Assembly (NCBI RefSeq): GCF_013368755.1
Contig: NC_049562.1
Span: 3,162,001-3,226,000, forward strand
Origin: Talaromyces rugulosus
Lineage: Eukaryota; Ascomycota; Eurotiomycetes; Eurotiales; Trichocomaceae
Direction: 5' to 3'
Length of the DNA: 64,000 nucleotides
Within the stretch, counting starts at the first letter, position 1. Each line of letters opens with the position of its first letter. The notes under the pieces were generated by a model, which saw only the letters and a program-made list of their open reading frames with translations, was not told the DNA's origin and did no database searches. Position numbers and translations under genes: made by a program. This document shows positions 9,465-20,838 of the stretch, piece after piece.

Positions 9465-11765
9465 ATGGCCGCCCAACACTCGCGGCGCTTCATGCGGCCG
9501 CTGTTGTATACCTCTGCCGTGTTGGCGACCGGAGCCGGCGTCCTCTATGTCTCGTACCGCCCGCGCACAATCCCAGGCTCTGAACCAGCCGTTGTGCCTC
9601 CTCCTGGGTATAGCTCAGGGAAACTAGTGCCGCCCAGTTTTCCCCAGATCAAATCGCGTGGCGAGCAGATCGAAGACCTCAGGCGCAGCGCTTCAAATAT
9701 CACGCAGAGCGAAGAAGAGCCCTATGACCTGCTCGTCATCGGTGGAGGTGCGACGGGCTCAGGTATAGCTTTGGATGCGGCAACAAGAGGCCTCAAAGTT
9801 GCTATGGTGGAGAGAGATGATTTCAGTGCAGGGACAAGCAGTAAGAGTACCAAGCTGGTCCACGGCGGCGTTCGCTACTTGGAGAAGGCTGTCTGGGAGT
9901 TTGACTATAACCAGTATGATCAGAGTCTTCAATGCCTTTTTTCAAGTTTCTGGTTTGCTGACAATACCTCCTAGATACTCCCTGGTAAAAGAAGCTCTTC
10001 GCGAGCGCAAATACTTCCTGAATACCGCTCCCCACCTCTCCATGTGGCTTCCGATTATGGTCCCAGTGCAAAAATGGTGGCAGGCTCCGTATTTCTGGGC
10101 CGGGTGCAAGTTCTACGATTATTTGGCTGGGTCTGAAGGAATTGAAAGCTCGTATTTTCTCACACACAGCAAGGCTCTGGACGCTTTCCCGATGCTCAAA
10201 AAGGAGCACCTCTTTGGTGCCGTAGTTTATTACGGTAAGACTCTGAACAAATGAGGACCAGTTTTAACTTGCTGATCGAAGAATGCAGATGGTGCCCATA
10301 ATGATTCTCGGATGAACGTTTCGCTAGCAGTTACCGCAGCTTTATATGGAAGCACCGTGGTAAACCACTTAGAGGTGACTGGCCTGACCAAAGATTCTTC
10401 CGGAAAGCTCAACGGAGCCCGCGTTAAGGATCTTATTTCCGAAAAGAACGGCCAGGGTGCAAAGGAATTCTCTATCCGAGCAAAAGGTATCATTAATGCC
10501 ACCGGCCCTTTCTCCGACTCGATTAGGAAAATGGACGACGCGGCCGTGAAGGAGATTGTGGCTCCCAGCTCGGGTGTCCATGTGATATTGCCCGGGTACT
10601 TCAGCCCCTCCAACATGGGACTTATCGACCCGTCTACTTCGGATGGACGGGTGATTTTTTTCCTGCCATGGCAAGGTAACACCATCGCAGGAACGACTGA
10701 CCGCGCAACGGATATCACCCCGCATCCTCAACCGAATGAGGAAGACATTGAGTGGATTCTTGCCGAGATCAGCGGCTATCTGGCCCCGGACATCAATGTT
10801 AGACGAGAAGATGTGCTTGCGGCATGGGCAGGTATCCGGCCGTTGGTTCGGGACCCCAAGGCTAAGAACACTGAATCTCTGGTGCGAAACCATCTGATCA
10901 CGGTGTCGGCATCCGGTCTCCTCACGTGTGCGGGAGGAAAGTGGACAACCTACCGGCAAATGGCTGAAGAAGCAGTTGATGAATCTATCAGGACCTTTGG
11001 TCTTCAGACACGAAGGGTAGAGCAACTTCCGGACGTGAGTGGCACGGGACTCAAAACAGACAGCTTCACCCTCAACGGCTCGTGCCAAACCCACCAAGTT
11101 CGCCTCGTTGGAGCGCATGGATTCTCCAAGACTCTATTCATCAATTTGATTCAACACTTTGGGCTCGAAACGGACGTTGCAAAGCATTTGACGGAATCAT
11201 ACGGAGATCGCGCCTGGCAAGTTGCCGCATTGTCTTCTCCAACGTTCTCTCGTTTCCCTCTTCGTGGTAAGAGAGTCTCGGCTCTCTACCCTTTTATCGA
11301 CGGAGAAGTACGCTATGCAGTGAGGCACGAGTATGCTCAAACTGCAGTCGATGTCATTGCCCGCAGGACGCGCCTAGCGTTTTTGAACGCGCAAGCAGCT
11401 CTCGAGGCCCTGCCCAGCATCATCGATCTCATGTCGGAAGAATTGAACTGGGACGGGAAGAGAAAGGCGCTCGAGTGGACTGATTCGGTGCAATATTTGA
11501 TATCCATGGGTCTCCCTCCGAACCGGCAGAAGCTGACACGAAAGGAAGTCGAGAGTGGGAAGGCAGTCTCTTTCAGCGAGCAAGAAAGAACGAGGTTTTC
11601 GAGAATCGGTGGGTGGCATCCAAGACCGCAAAACACACATATATTTCTTACATGCTGACTGTTTATCTAGACGGACCAGCGGATATGCTCGACAGCGATC
11701 GTTTTGCCAAGGAGTCGATCAAGCAAGACATCGCCATGCGCCCGGACTCGCCTGTCAACAAATAA
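9465..11765 (+). CDS. gut2: Mitochondrial FAD-dependent glycerol-3-phosphate dehydrogenase
   Basis: Oxidises glycerol 3-phosphate to dihydroxyacetone phosphate and passes electrons to ubiquinone at the inner mitochondrial membrane; needed for glycerol use and the glycerol-phosphate shuttle. Four exons (9465-9913, 9975-10234, 10289-11608, 11671-11765) give 707 aa, normal for the fungal enzyme. An Arg-rich N-terminus with a short hydrophobic segment fits a mitochondrial presequence plus membrane anchor. The Rossmann FAD motif is [20 protein letters not shown] near residue 90, followed by the family signature [18 protein letters not shown]. Splices restore [20 protein letters not shown] and [13 protein letters not shown]. 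The C-terminal domain contains the G3PDH motif [18 protein letters not shown]. The last exon supplies a short tail after [16 protein letters not shown]. Confidence 0.96.
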
Positions 11766-12978
11766 GGAGGGGTCAGTTTTGTACATTATCGAGCTCCCTA
11801 GAATTGCATTATCTGCTCGGCACTACACAGTTGCAAAGACCAGGTCAATACAATACAGACTATAGATATAGCAATAGACTTTTGTGAAGCTATACTGGAT
11901 GCAGACGTAGGGCAGATCGCGGCCCCCCACAAGCCGCGGGCTTCTAGTCCGCCCGCCCATTAGCTCCGAAACCTTAAACCGTGCCTGCCTCAGGCGCCAC
12001 CACTTCCTTCCTCTTCTTCCTCTTCCTTTCTTCATCCTCATCCTCATCCTCATCCCTGCTTCTCCTCCTCCTCCTTCTCCTCCTCCTCTTACGTGTGTCC
12101 AGCAGACGTGTTCCTCTTGCATGCATTGTTCTGCAGCTGTCTGCAGCTGTAGTCTCGGTTCTCTTTGCACCCGCAGGTGAGTGCCCGGGTGGTGTGTCTG
12201 TCCCCATCCCTGTGATCCATCAGCTTTTGATGCGTCTCAAATGCAAAAAGCTCGCTGGGGTTTCCGCCGCTGCTGACAACGAGATGAACCACAAAAAAAA
12301 ACAGTCTTTGCACCATGTGAACACTGAAAACCCAGTCCTTCCAAGAACATACATCCACATCCTGCGTATTATTCAGAGACACCAACTGGGCAGCCAGGCC
12401 CTTCGTCTCATGACTCATGAGGAGTACGTCCGACCCACTGTGCCACATGGTGTTGCATAGCCGTTGACGATCCAACGCAGGCTAAAGAAATCTCCGGTTG
12501 TTTGAGATTAATATTATGCCGAACCCAAATTCCTGAGGGGCTGCCTAATCTGCTCTGCTCCCTCACCGGTTTTTCTACTTTTTGCCTTCCCCCCCCCCAC
12601 ACCCCCCCAGCCCGCCTCTTCCTGTTCCCTCAATTTCTTGTTTGGAGCGCCTGCAGGAGCACATCGCCCGCAAAACATGACACATCTCAATGCGGCACCC
12701 CAGCTCTGCGATCCGTCATTATTTCTAGGGAAGCCCGCTGTGCTGGTTTCATAGGCACTCTACTCTCGGGGACTTCGGGATCTCTTCCTGTGGCTGGAAC
12801 TACAGGGGAATCGCTTGCATCCCGGCGTCAGCTCAAAAATCCTGCCAAACCTTTTTTTTTTCTTAAATTTTTTTTTTCTCTCCCAATTTCTAGTGGTCGG
12901 GTATCAACGTGTGATACCCGATCTGAGGGGAAAGTCATATTTGAACAACACTGCAAAAGAGAAAAAAAATCACCTGCG
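11766..12978. other. Low-complexity intergenic region
   Basis: About 1.2 kb dominated by simple sequence: TCATCC/TCC-type triplet and hexamer repeats at 12031-12090, a direct CTGCAGCTGT repeat near 12130-12150, C runs at 12589-12608, and T tracts around 12850-12880. Long frames here are translations of these repeats. The pyrimidine tracts close to 12978 may belong to the promoter of the next gene. Confidence 0.6.
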
Positions 12979-13257
12979 ATGACTGGTGTTCGAGAGGCCT
13001 TGGACCGCGCGCGGAACAGCAACGACGGCCCTATTGACTCCCAGACGAGCGCCATACTCGAGGCAGCGATCCAGGAACTCTGGAACAAGATACAGGCACA
13101 GCCCAACAGCTATGTCTTGACTCCGGACGAATTCGCGCTTTTCAACTATTTTCGAAAGCGCTTCGGCAGTTCCGCTGTTGCTCGAAAGGCCGTCGAACGG
13201 TACTGGAACAGCTTTCATGGAGATGCCGCTAGCGTTCAAGGGAACTGCACCGCATGA
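12979..13257 (+). CDS. Small hypothetical protein, likely conserved in filamentous fungi
   Basis: Single-exon 92-aa protein, not assigned to a named family. The composition is protein-like: an N-terminal helix TGVREALDRARNS, a second amphipathic helix SAILEAAIQELWNKIQAQ, then YVLTPDEFALFNYFRKRFG and a third helix VARKAVERYWNS. This suggests a compact all-helical domain of about 75 residues with a short disordered tail. The start at 12979 is the first ATG giving the helical protein; the frame extends upstream only through low-complexity pyrimidine sequence. No signal peptide or membrane segment is seen. I recall similar short uncharacterised proteins in Aspergillus but cannot name a function. 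The gene stands alone between two long intergenic regions. Confidence 0.55.
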   Translation: MTGVREALDRARNSNDGPIDSQTSAILEAAIQELWNKIQAQPNSYVLTPDEFALFNYFRKRFGSSAVARKAVERYWNSFHGDAASVQGNCTA

Positions 13258-14240
13258 TTCTGAGGAATGGTCTCGAATTATGTTTTTTTCGTGTGTCGCC
13301 TCATATTACCGTTTGATGAGTCACGGTCGAGTCCCGGCCCTTAAACTCGTCATGAAGCCGCCGAGGATTCGGTTTTTTCTGGACTCGTCGTCTACAACCC
13401 CGCCAAAGGGAAGCCCCAAAATTGTCCGGCAGGTTCGGTTCAGAGCAAGATGCGCCTGTATCGATCTCACGTCTTCATATCAACCTCTCTATCTATAAAA
13501 TGATTGCATTTACGAGACCAAACACTTTCTATGTTAGGGAACCTATACTAGGGATGCCTTTCTAATTTTCTTTTCTTTTCTTTTTCTTTATCCTTTCTTC
13601 CATATGTCATCTACATTTCCTCTTTTGTCACCTCAAGAGGACAAAATAAAGCCATGTCATGGCGCAATCGGGATTGTGCAACGTCATGGACAACAGCAAT
13701 CCGGGAATATTGCTGATCTACAATAATTTCCCCTCCCAGGTTTGGCTAGGGTTAGAATAAATAGGCTGATACAGGGAAAAAATATCTTCTTTTTTCTGTC
13801 CAACAAACGTGCATAGCACCGATGTGACCGTAGTATTTTCTGCCAGGTTATGTGGGAATCAAAACGCGGAAAAGCATTGAGCCGCCCACCACCGCTATGA
13901 GATGACGGACATAAGTAGCTGCCTTTACTCTCTGGAATTTAGGAGCGAGTAGAACAGAGGGTATATATATTAGTACCAGTAACGTCGACACGTAACGGCT
14001 CTTTCGGCTTCAACCCGACGTTGTGTACGTCTTACTCGAAAACAAGGTGGTGGCCTTCCATTGGCTGATGGGTGTGATTCTGCCCCGCGCGCGCCACACG
14101 CCGCCAACAGAACATTAAATAATTCTTTGATCCGATTGACTGCTCTAGTTTTTTAATGAATTGATTATATTTTTGACAAGAGAGGGGGTTGCAGGGAATG
14201 CAGAGTATCATCCACGTGCGCTCTCGAGGCTGATTGCAAA
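13258..14240. other. Intergenic region upstream of the CCDC25 homolog
   Basis: Nothing gene-like. It contains a TTTTC-rich pyrimidine tract around 13565-13600, an AT-rich stretch, and a GCGCGCGCC run near 14085. Confidence 0.55.
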
Positions 14241-15148
14241 ATGGTGTACTATTTCGTATCCAACGTGGTGACTCCCTCTGCGACTATCTACGTCGGCAAA
14301 GACAAGTTTGAGAGTACGTCGCGATCAATCGGGGTAGAACAGATGAATCCGAATCTGACTTGCGTGTCGCTTAGATGAGGAGCTGATAAAGCATGGACTG
14401 GAGTCTGATGTCTGGTAAAATCACCTGGCACTTGATCTTTGGCTTGGACATGGGCTGATTCTTTTTTTCTCTTTCAACTAGGGTTCGTTTCGCGCCCTCC
14501 TGCGTTGCCTTTTGAACATCATAGCCTGACAGTTTTGGCCAGTTCCATGTCGACAATTTGTCGAGTGCACACGTATACCTACGTCTTCGAGACGGCGAGA
14601 CCTGGGACAACATTCCCAAAGAACTACTAGAAGACTGCGCGCAGCTGACAAAGGCCAACTCGATCGAAGGTAGCTATTTCTACTCTGGGGTAGATTGAGG
14701 AGAAAAATAGAAAGAAAAAAAAGAGGCTTATATGCTATATTACACAGGAAACAAAAAAGACAACATCACCGTCATCTACACGCCATGGGCCAACCTGATG
14801 AAGAATGCGTCCATGGCCACTGGACAAGTGTCCTTCCACAACCCTAAATCGGTGAAAAAGGCGTTTGTCTCAGTGCGCCAAAACCCCATCGTCAACCGAC
14901 TAAACAAGACGCGCGTCGAGAAATTCCCCGACTTGCAGGCCGAGAAGGAAGAGATTATGAAGAAGGAGAGGCGCAATGAGCGGAAATCAAGGGAGGAAAA
15001 GAAGCTAGCGGAGAAGAAGGAGAGACAGGAGCGCGAGCAGCTGAAATGGCAAAAGGAGCATGCCTACGATGACATGTTCGACGAAGAGAATCTACAGCAA
15101 AGCAGCAATCACGACCGCGATGCGGACTTTTTGGACGACTTCATGTGA
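14241..15148 (+). CDS. CCDC25 homolog (NFACT-R/DUF814 domain protein) with an unusual intron arrangement
   Basis: Homolog of human CCDC25, a small eukaryotic NFACT-R (DUF814) domain protein followed by a basic coiled coil; its fungal role is poorly defined. Preferred exons: 14241-14313, 14375-14414, 14482 alone, 14543-14669 and 14748-15148, giving 213 aa (the human protein is about 208). Domain stretches are [40 protein letters not shown] and [20 protein letters not shown], then [20 protein letters not shown] and an acidic end [11 protein letters not shown]. The invariant Trp-Phe-His is restored only if a single G (14482) is an exon between introns 14415-14481 and 14483-14542. The only simple alternative, one intron ending at 14532, is in frame but replaces the Trp with CFGQ. 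Gene identity is secure; the internal splicing is the open point. Confidence 0.88.
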
Positions 15149-15429
15149 GCTGCTGCTGCTGCTGCTACTACTACTTCTACTTCTACTATAGTGGTGTAAT
15201 CGAGGTATGTTGAAAAGATCGATATTTGGGAGTAAAAATCAATCAAGATGTACCAGTAAATAATGCCCGTAAGCTGGTGGAGGAAGCCGTTGATGGGGCT
15301 CCGCACGCTAACGAGTTGCGCCTGCAAGTGTTGGCTCGGCCCGCGCTGTCGCAGCCTCGAAGGTATACGTAGTGCGTTGGCGGCACCAACGACCAGACTT
15401 GGATCTGTCAAGGCCACGTCGAAGCTAGA

Positions 15430-17422
15430 ATGGCTCCTGAAAAACAGGCCTCTGCGCCTACCAGTCAGTCCCTAAGCCTGCCTTTCCAGACAATGGCCTG
15501 CAACTAACGAGCTTGCCCGCTCCTCTCTAGGCTCGAAATCCAAGAAGAACAAGAAGAAGAACAACAATAACACAAACAACAACAACGCCGCCGCCACCGC
15601 CAAACAAAGTACGGATGACAGCGAAGATGCGAACAAAACTGCCGTTGGCGACGAAGAGCCAGATCATGAATCAAAAGTCTGAGTCAATCGATGCTGTTTC
15701 TTTGAGCGTCACTGGCTAACCGGGGGAGTAGACTGAAGCCGAACCTGCCAATGGAACATCAACGAACGATCCCGATAGCAATGACCTAGAGGCAAATGAC
15801 CAACATGGGCCGGAAACAAAAGAAAAGATAGCCTCGAAGGCCAGTGACGCGCCCGAGCAGACCGAAGCGACGACAACCTCCCCCGCTGAAACAGAAAACA
15901 AGTTCGATGCGCTGATGCAAGACCGTGACTCACTCCGGGTTGAAGTGACCGAACTACGCAAGTCCCTCGAAGAGCTTCAACATAAACACCAGGAAGAAAT
16001 GGAAGCTCTCCAGCAGAGCCTGACCGATTCCGAGAGCAAGAGAGAACAAGCCGAAACCCAATTTCAGAAACTGATGGAAAGGGTTAACATGATCAAGTCA
16101 CAACTGGGAGAGAGACTTAAAGAGGATGCAGTATGGCAACAAATCCAATTCGAGTGTTTAAGGACTTTTTACTCACTCTTGTTTAGGAAGAACTCGGTCG
16201 TGCGAGGACTCGCATAGAGGAACTGGAGGACGAAAGCTCCGCACTGAAGGGAGAACTTGACGAAAAAACGGCAAAGATAGCGGACTTGAAGAAAGACGCA
16301 ACTGAAAGTTCCAACGAGTTGGCCAATTTGCGCGACAGAGCAACCATTTCCCAGCAAAACTGGCTCAAAGAAAAGGAAGAGTTCATCAACCAGGAATCGG
16401 ACATCCGCGTCGAATTCGAAGAGGCAAAACAGGCAATGCACAACTGGGAAGTCCTGGCTATGGAAGAGCGATCGATCCGAGAAGGGCTTGTCGGAAAAGT
16501 CAACGACCTAGAAGAACAGCTTTCCTCTCTTCGTGACGATTATAATGCTGCAGTTGGCGAGAACAGTACACAGTCAGTTACAATTGACGGATTGCAACGA
16601 GCATTGCAAGAAATACAGGATGGTGAGTGTCTTCTATCGTTTTTTAACAGAGTCACGCAGCTCTAACAGCATATCAGCTCGGAAGCAGGAACTGCGCGAA
16701 CTTGTTCAGAGCTCCGACGCACAGCTTGAGGAACTGAAGACCTCTGTACAACAGGCTGAGGAGAGGGCTAATGGAGCCGACACTGAACTGAAACAAGCGC
16801 GGATGGAATTAGAGAGGCTTCATCCGTTTGAGAAAGATGTCAAGGAGAAGAATCTATTAATTGGAAAGCTGCGGCACGAAGCTGTTACCTTAAACGATCA
16901 CTTGACGAAAGCACTGCGATTTTTGAAGAAAGGCAAACCGGAAGATAATGTTGATAGGTGAGACTTGGTCCTACAAGTGCACGGATTGCTTGCTGATTCC
17001 CTTTAGGCATATTGTCACCAATCACTTTCTTCATTTTCTTGCCCTGGATCGTTCCGATCCCAAGAAATTCCAGATATTGCAGCTCATAGCAGCTCTTTTA
17101 CAGTGGAATGACGGTAAGAAAATAACCTATATCTATCAGAATAAAAAAATCGCTAATGTCTCTCTGGTCAGACCAACGGGAACAAGCTGGTCTCGCTCGT
17201 CCAGGAACATCAAGTAATGCCATTGGGCTTCAAGTGCCAACGTTTGGTGTTGGTCGAAGACCGAGCTCGCCCTCTTTAGCTGCCACCGAATTCATGGAGA
17301 ATGGCAGCTCTGGTAAAGAATCACTGGCGGAGTTGTGGTCGAATTTCTTAGAACAGGAAGCCCAAACTGGCGCCGCAAAAAGTAGATCGGGGTCTAGTGC
17401 TGGTTTAAAGTCGCCTCAATGA
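15430..17422 (+). CDS. rud3: Golgi coiled-coil protein RUD3 (golgin with GRAB domain)
   Basis: Golgin of the cis-Golgi that is recruited by Arf1 and acts in vesicle tethering and Golgi structure. Seven exons (15430-15463, 15531-15676, 15732-16130, 16187-16622, 16678-16957, 17007-17113, 17172-17422) give 550 aa. A Lys/Asn/Ala-rich low-complexity N-terminus and an acidic segment lead into a long coiled coil from about residue 120 to 400. The GRIP-related Arf-binding (GRAB) region is clear: LIGKLRHEAVTLNDHLTKAL, then HIVTNHFLHFLALDRSDPKK and FQILQLIAALLQWND, followed by QREQAGLARPG across the last splice. A Ser/Pro-rich tail follows. Introns are 49-67 nt; the second starts with the weaker donor GTCTGA. 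The gene converges on guanylate kinase, 233 bp between stop codons. Confidence 0.9.
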
Positions 17423-17655
17423 GGTGATATATATCATTTTTAACGGCTATATTTTCGCTATTATTGTATGTTTACCTCGGTATTTTTTCTTTACAGGTCT
17501 TGTAGTAGACGAGGCTTGGGCACTCAAAATTTGACGACCAACTTCTATTGATATTTGTGTACTATGAGTTGTAATAAAAACTTTAAACACATGTGTATAT
17601 ACTCTTTCGATCCAATTGGGTATAAGCTTTTGAAGATATGTTTTTATAGCTGCAT

Positions 17656-18543
17656 TTATTCACTTGCGCCGAATTTACCCCCATCAACGATCCAGTCTCT
17701 GAATTCCGTGTAGGCTGTCTCAAGGTCATCGTTCACCACAATCTTGTCGTGTGCGCCAGGCTGCCTGGAATACTCGAGTTCTGCTCTGGCCTGTGCTAGT
17801 CGCTTGCCCAAACTATCTTCTGTCTCGGTGCCGCGGCTGCGCAGTCTTCGTTCGAGTTCTTCAACTGATGGCGGCGCTAGGAATAGGAATCTGGCGTTGA
17901 GATCTGTTTGTTTGACTTGCTTCACACCCTACGCAGTTATGAATGATTAGCTGTCGTTTCTATATTCACATCATGCAGCAAATAATTTGCAGGACTGAAA
18001 ATTTTGAGGTCACATCTTGAACAAACATACCTCCATTTCAATGTCCAGAATGCATATTCTCTGCTGCTCAGCGATATTCTTCACAGCTTGAACACTGGTC
18101 CCATAGAAATTGCCACCGAATTGGGCATCTGGTCGGAGGCCCAGTTAGAACAGCATATTCGCAAACCATGCAAGGCAATCGGTCTACTCACGCTCAATGA
18201 ACCCTTCTGCCTCAACAAGCGCCAGGAAGTCTTCTTTGGTTGTAAAGTAATAATCCTTTCCTTCAACTTCCTTATCTCTTGGGGCACGAGTCGTATCTGC
18301 ATAATCCGTTAAATAAGATATCCAGGTATGCTAGAATGGCTGGGATTCACTTTCTCGAAACTGAAAACCCAAAGGTGTCGGGGTATTCGGCAAAAAGTCG
18401 CTTTAGAAGAGTCGATTTTCCGGTGCCAGACGGGCCGGACACGACCACTGGCCGACATTTTTGAACTGTTAAAAAAAAGACGTGATTTAGTCCATGACAA
18501 TAGTGGTATTCAGGATTGGTAGGAGTGTACCTGAAGCGGTCAT
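17656..18543 (-). CDS. guk1: Guanylate kinase, with a GA-AG intron where GT is expected
   Basis: Phosphorylates GMP to GDP using ATP in the cytosol; essential in yeast. Five exons on the minus strand (18531-18543, 18355-18465, 18192-18296, 18031-18128, 17656-17928) give 199 aa, the normal length. The P-loop [15 protein letters not shown] is at residues 15-29. The GMP-binding and lid regions read [40 protein letters not shown] and [20 protein letters not shown], then [20 protein letters not shown] and [19 protein letters not shown]. The second intron (18297-18354) must begin with GAAAGT: that join gives SVSNTTRAPRD, while both nearby GT donors shift the frame to a stop. It is either a non-canonical donor, a mutation, or a base error for GTAAGT. 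The first exon has only 13 coding bases. Confidence 0.9.
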
Positions 18544-19090
18544 TCGTGAGGAGGCGTGAAAGTGGCAGCGGGAAATATTCTTTGAAGTTATATTGTGCAA
18601 GAGTCCAATAGGCCTTTTTACAACGAGGCTATAAGGCATATACGAGTTCTTCTTTCGTTTTTTAGGCTGAGCGGCGTTGTTGATTAAGTCGGGACGACGC
18701 CGATATCCATGTGGGCGGTGAGAACCGGCACTAACATTTTTATAGGAAGGAATGAATGAACGAATTAATGCGTCTACGCTTTCTAGTCAATGCCAATAGA
18801 GCCAAATAAGATAATTAAAACTCTAGTACCAGCGACAACAAAATTTAAGAATTCAAGGAGATTTAGCTAGACAAGCCGAAGTCCATCCGCACGTAGGGAG
18901 AGTAAGAGGTATGACTTGACAAAAAAAGAAAGAAAGAAAAAGAGATAATGTCCCATACGAAACACACACAGTTAAAATGGATATCTGTAACAAAAGGAAA
19001 GGAAAAGCCACCTCAGGCCTCAAACAATAAGCTTTTGTTCACATTTTCTCTCCTTCTGGACCGCTTCGCCAGTATCCATTAAAGTCGAAA
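18544..19090. other. Intergenic: guk1 promoter and cdc10 3' flank
   Basis: No gene seen. The left part is the upstream region of guk1 and the right part the 3' flank of the septin gene. An A/GA-rich tract lies at about 18921-18943. Confidence 0.55.
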
Positions 19091-20443
19091 TTAGTAGCCG
19101 TTCATGTTGACCCGCTGGGAGTTGCGGCTCAGTTCTCGGTCAGCAGAAGGGCTGATGGGTCTGCTGCCACCGCTGTGGCCACCGGCAGCGCTGCTCTCCT
19201 TCAAGGCCAACAGCTGCTTAGCACGGAAAGTCTCGTAGTGTATCTGGCTGGTCGTTTCGATCAGGTCCTGGAGGTGGGTGCGGGTCAAGAAGTTTCGAAG
19301 ATAGACGAATTCGCAGTGGTTCTCATCCTCGACGTTGATCACGCCCCAGCGGTTCTGGCGTCCCCGGACTTGCTTTCCGTTCACGACAATGTTCTTTTCG
19401 CTACCGACAACGGCAAAAGGAATTATGTCCTGCTTTCATGTTAGCAGGAATTCAGTAAACTTCAGCTCGTATGGGTATAATTACCTTGATCTGAACGTTC
19501 ATAACACGCTCCTCGTCATCCAGTTCGTCATTATCGTATGGGTACATCTTGAGGTTGTGGAATGTGAACTCCTCCTTGATGCGCTCCTTGAATGCTTGTC
19601 GCTCTTCCAAGGTTAGAGAGTCGGACTTGGCAATCACGGGAACAACGTTGACGACATCGGAGAGCTTCTTGAGGACGACGATATCGATTGGTTTCAGACT
19701 AGACGTTGAAAGTCAGTACCGGTGTTCGGAACACCTTTTTCTGGGGGTTCTTTGACATACGCATGGCCGGAAGGCTGGATGAAGAACAAGCAGCAGTGAA
19801 TACGGGTATCCTGGATATAACGTTCGCGTTGAGCTGTGAGCTCTTTGCGAAGGTAGGCGGAGTGCTGATCTTTGATGTATTTGACAATTGGGTCCCAGCT
19901 GTTAAGAAGAAGAAAAACATCAATTAGTTATATATTCTCAATTGCAAGAGTCAACACCATACCATCGGTCATTGTTCACTTGATCACCGTATCCCGGGGT
20001 GTCGACAATGTTTAGCCTCAAGCGCACTCCGTTTTCCTCGATGACTAGAGAAATTGTCAACCATTGTTTTTTTTTTTTTTTTTTTTCCTTCTCAAATTGG
20101 ATTTCTCAGCGTACTATGAGAGACGGTTTGGATTTCCGTAGTAGAGCGGACGGGCTCGTTAGGGGTCAAACGACCCTTGGAATCGATCAAATGTGACGCG
20201 AAAATAGTGTTGATCAAGGTAGACTTTCCCAGACCAGTTTGGCCTTGAGGGATCACATATCATTAGTCTGCTGGCCAATTCGACAAAGGGCGATCAATTG
20301 CACTCACCAACACACATGACATTGAACTGGAAACCACGCTTCAAGAGCTTACGCTCGATCTGCGACGTGATGCTGTCGAAACCGACATGGCTGCGAGGGA
20401 AGACGGTGCTCGGGGGAGCAGGCACATTCGCGGCGGAGGCCAT
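19091..20443 (-). CDS. cdc10: Septin CDC10 (Aspergillus AspD type)
   Basis: GTP-binding septin that assembles into filaments at septa, hyphal tips and branch sites. Six exons on the minus strand (20308-20443, 20115-20243, 19963-20044, 19761-19898, 19485-19698, 19091-19429) give 345 aa. The N-terminal basic motif is SHVGFDSITSQIERKLLKRG. The P-loop GQTGLGKSTLI is formed across the first splice, switch II is DTPGYGDQVNND, and the G4 motif is AKSD. The septin unique element includes RGRQNRWGVINVEDENHCEF and FLTRTHLQDLIETTSQIHYE. The short C-terminus has no long coiled coil, which together with the N-terminal wording separates CDC10 from CDC3, CDC11 and CDC12. The second intron carries an A20 run on the coding strand (20067-20086). 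It is divergent from MRPL32. Confidence 0.94.
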
Positions 20444-20838
20444 GGTAGATGGGTCAGGTAAGAATGGCTTGAGATACAGAGTCGAGAGAAGAGAAGCGAG
20501 GTCACAGACGAGGAAGTTCAAGAGGTGTCCCGCAAAGACTAGATCTGGGGCTTTCCCAGCGGCGTGCTCGAGCAGTTTTGGGCCCAGGTTGAGGTTCGCC
20601 CCCTATTGTCCGCCAGCGGATCAGGGGTCGGTGGCACCAGGCCCGAACGGGACTAGCGGCCCCAGCCAGCTCTTACAACCTTTGACAACCACGACTAACT
20701 AGGAACGAACTCTCTAACCTATCTTTACACAGGTGCTGTGTCACGTTCGATAGTCCGCCTGCGATTGCGCCCTTTTCCAGACCGACCCGGCCTCTGTTCT
20801 GTCGACGCCCGCGACTGCTGCATTTGTCGCATTTCACC
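20444..20838. promoter_or_regulatory. Divergent promoter region of cdc10 and mrpl32
   Basis: A 395-bp GC-rich interval between the start codons of the septin gene and a mitochondrial ribosomal protein gene. No distinct TATA box was seen. Confidence 0.5.

Noticed and set aside
11981..12460. 159-codon plus-strand frame with Leu and Ser runs
   Set aside because: It translates TCATCC/CTC triplet repeats; no family-like sequence beyond the repeats, and the opposite strand is equally open.
14415..14532. Single-intron model of the CCDC25 gene ending at the acceptor 14531-14532
   Set aside because: It keeps the frame but replaces the invariant Trp with CFGQ; the two-intron model with a one-base exon restores the motif. 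Kept as the fallback.
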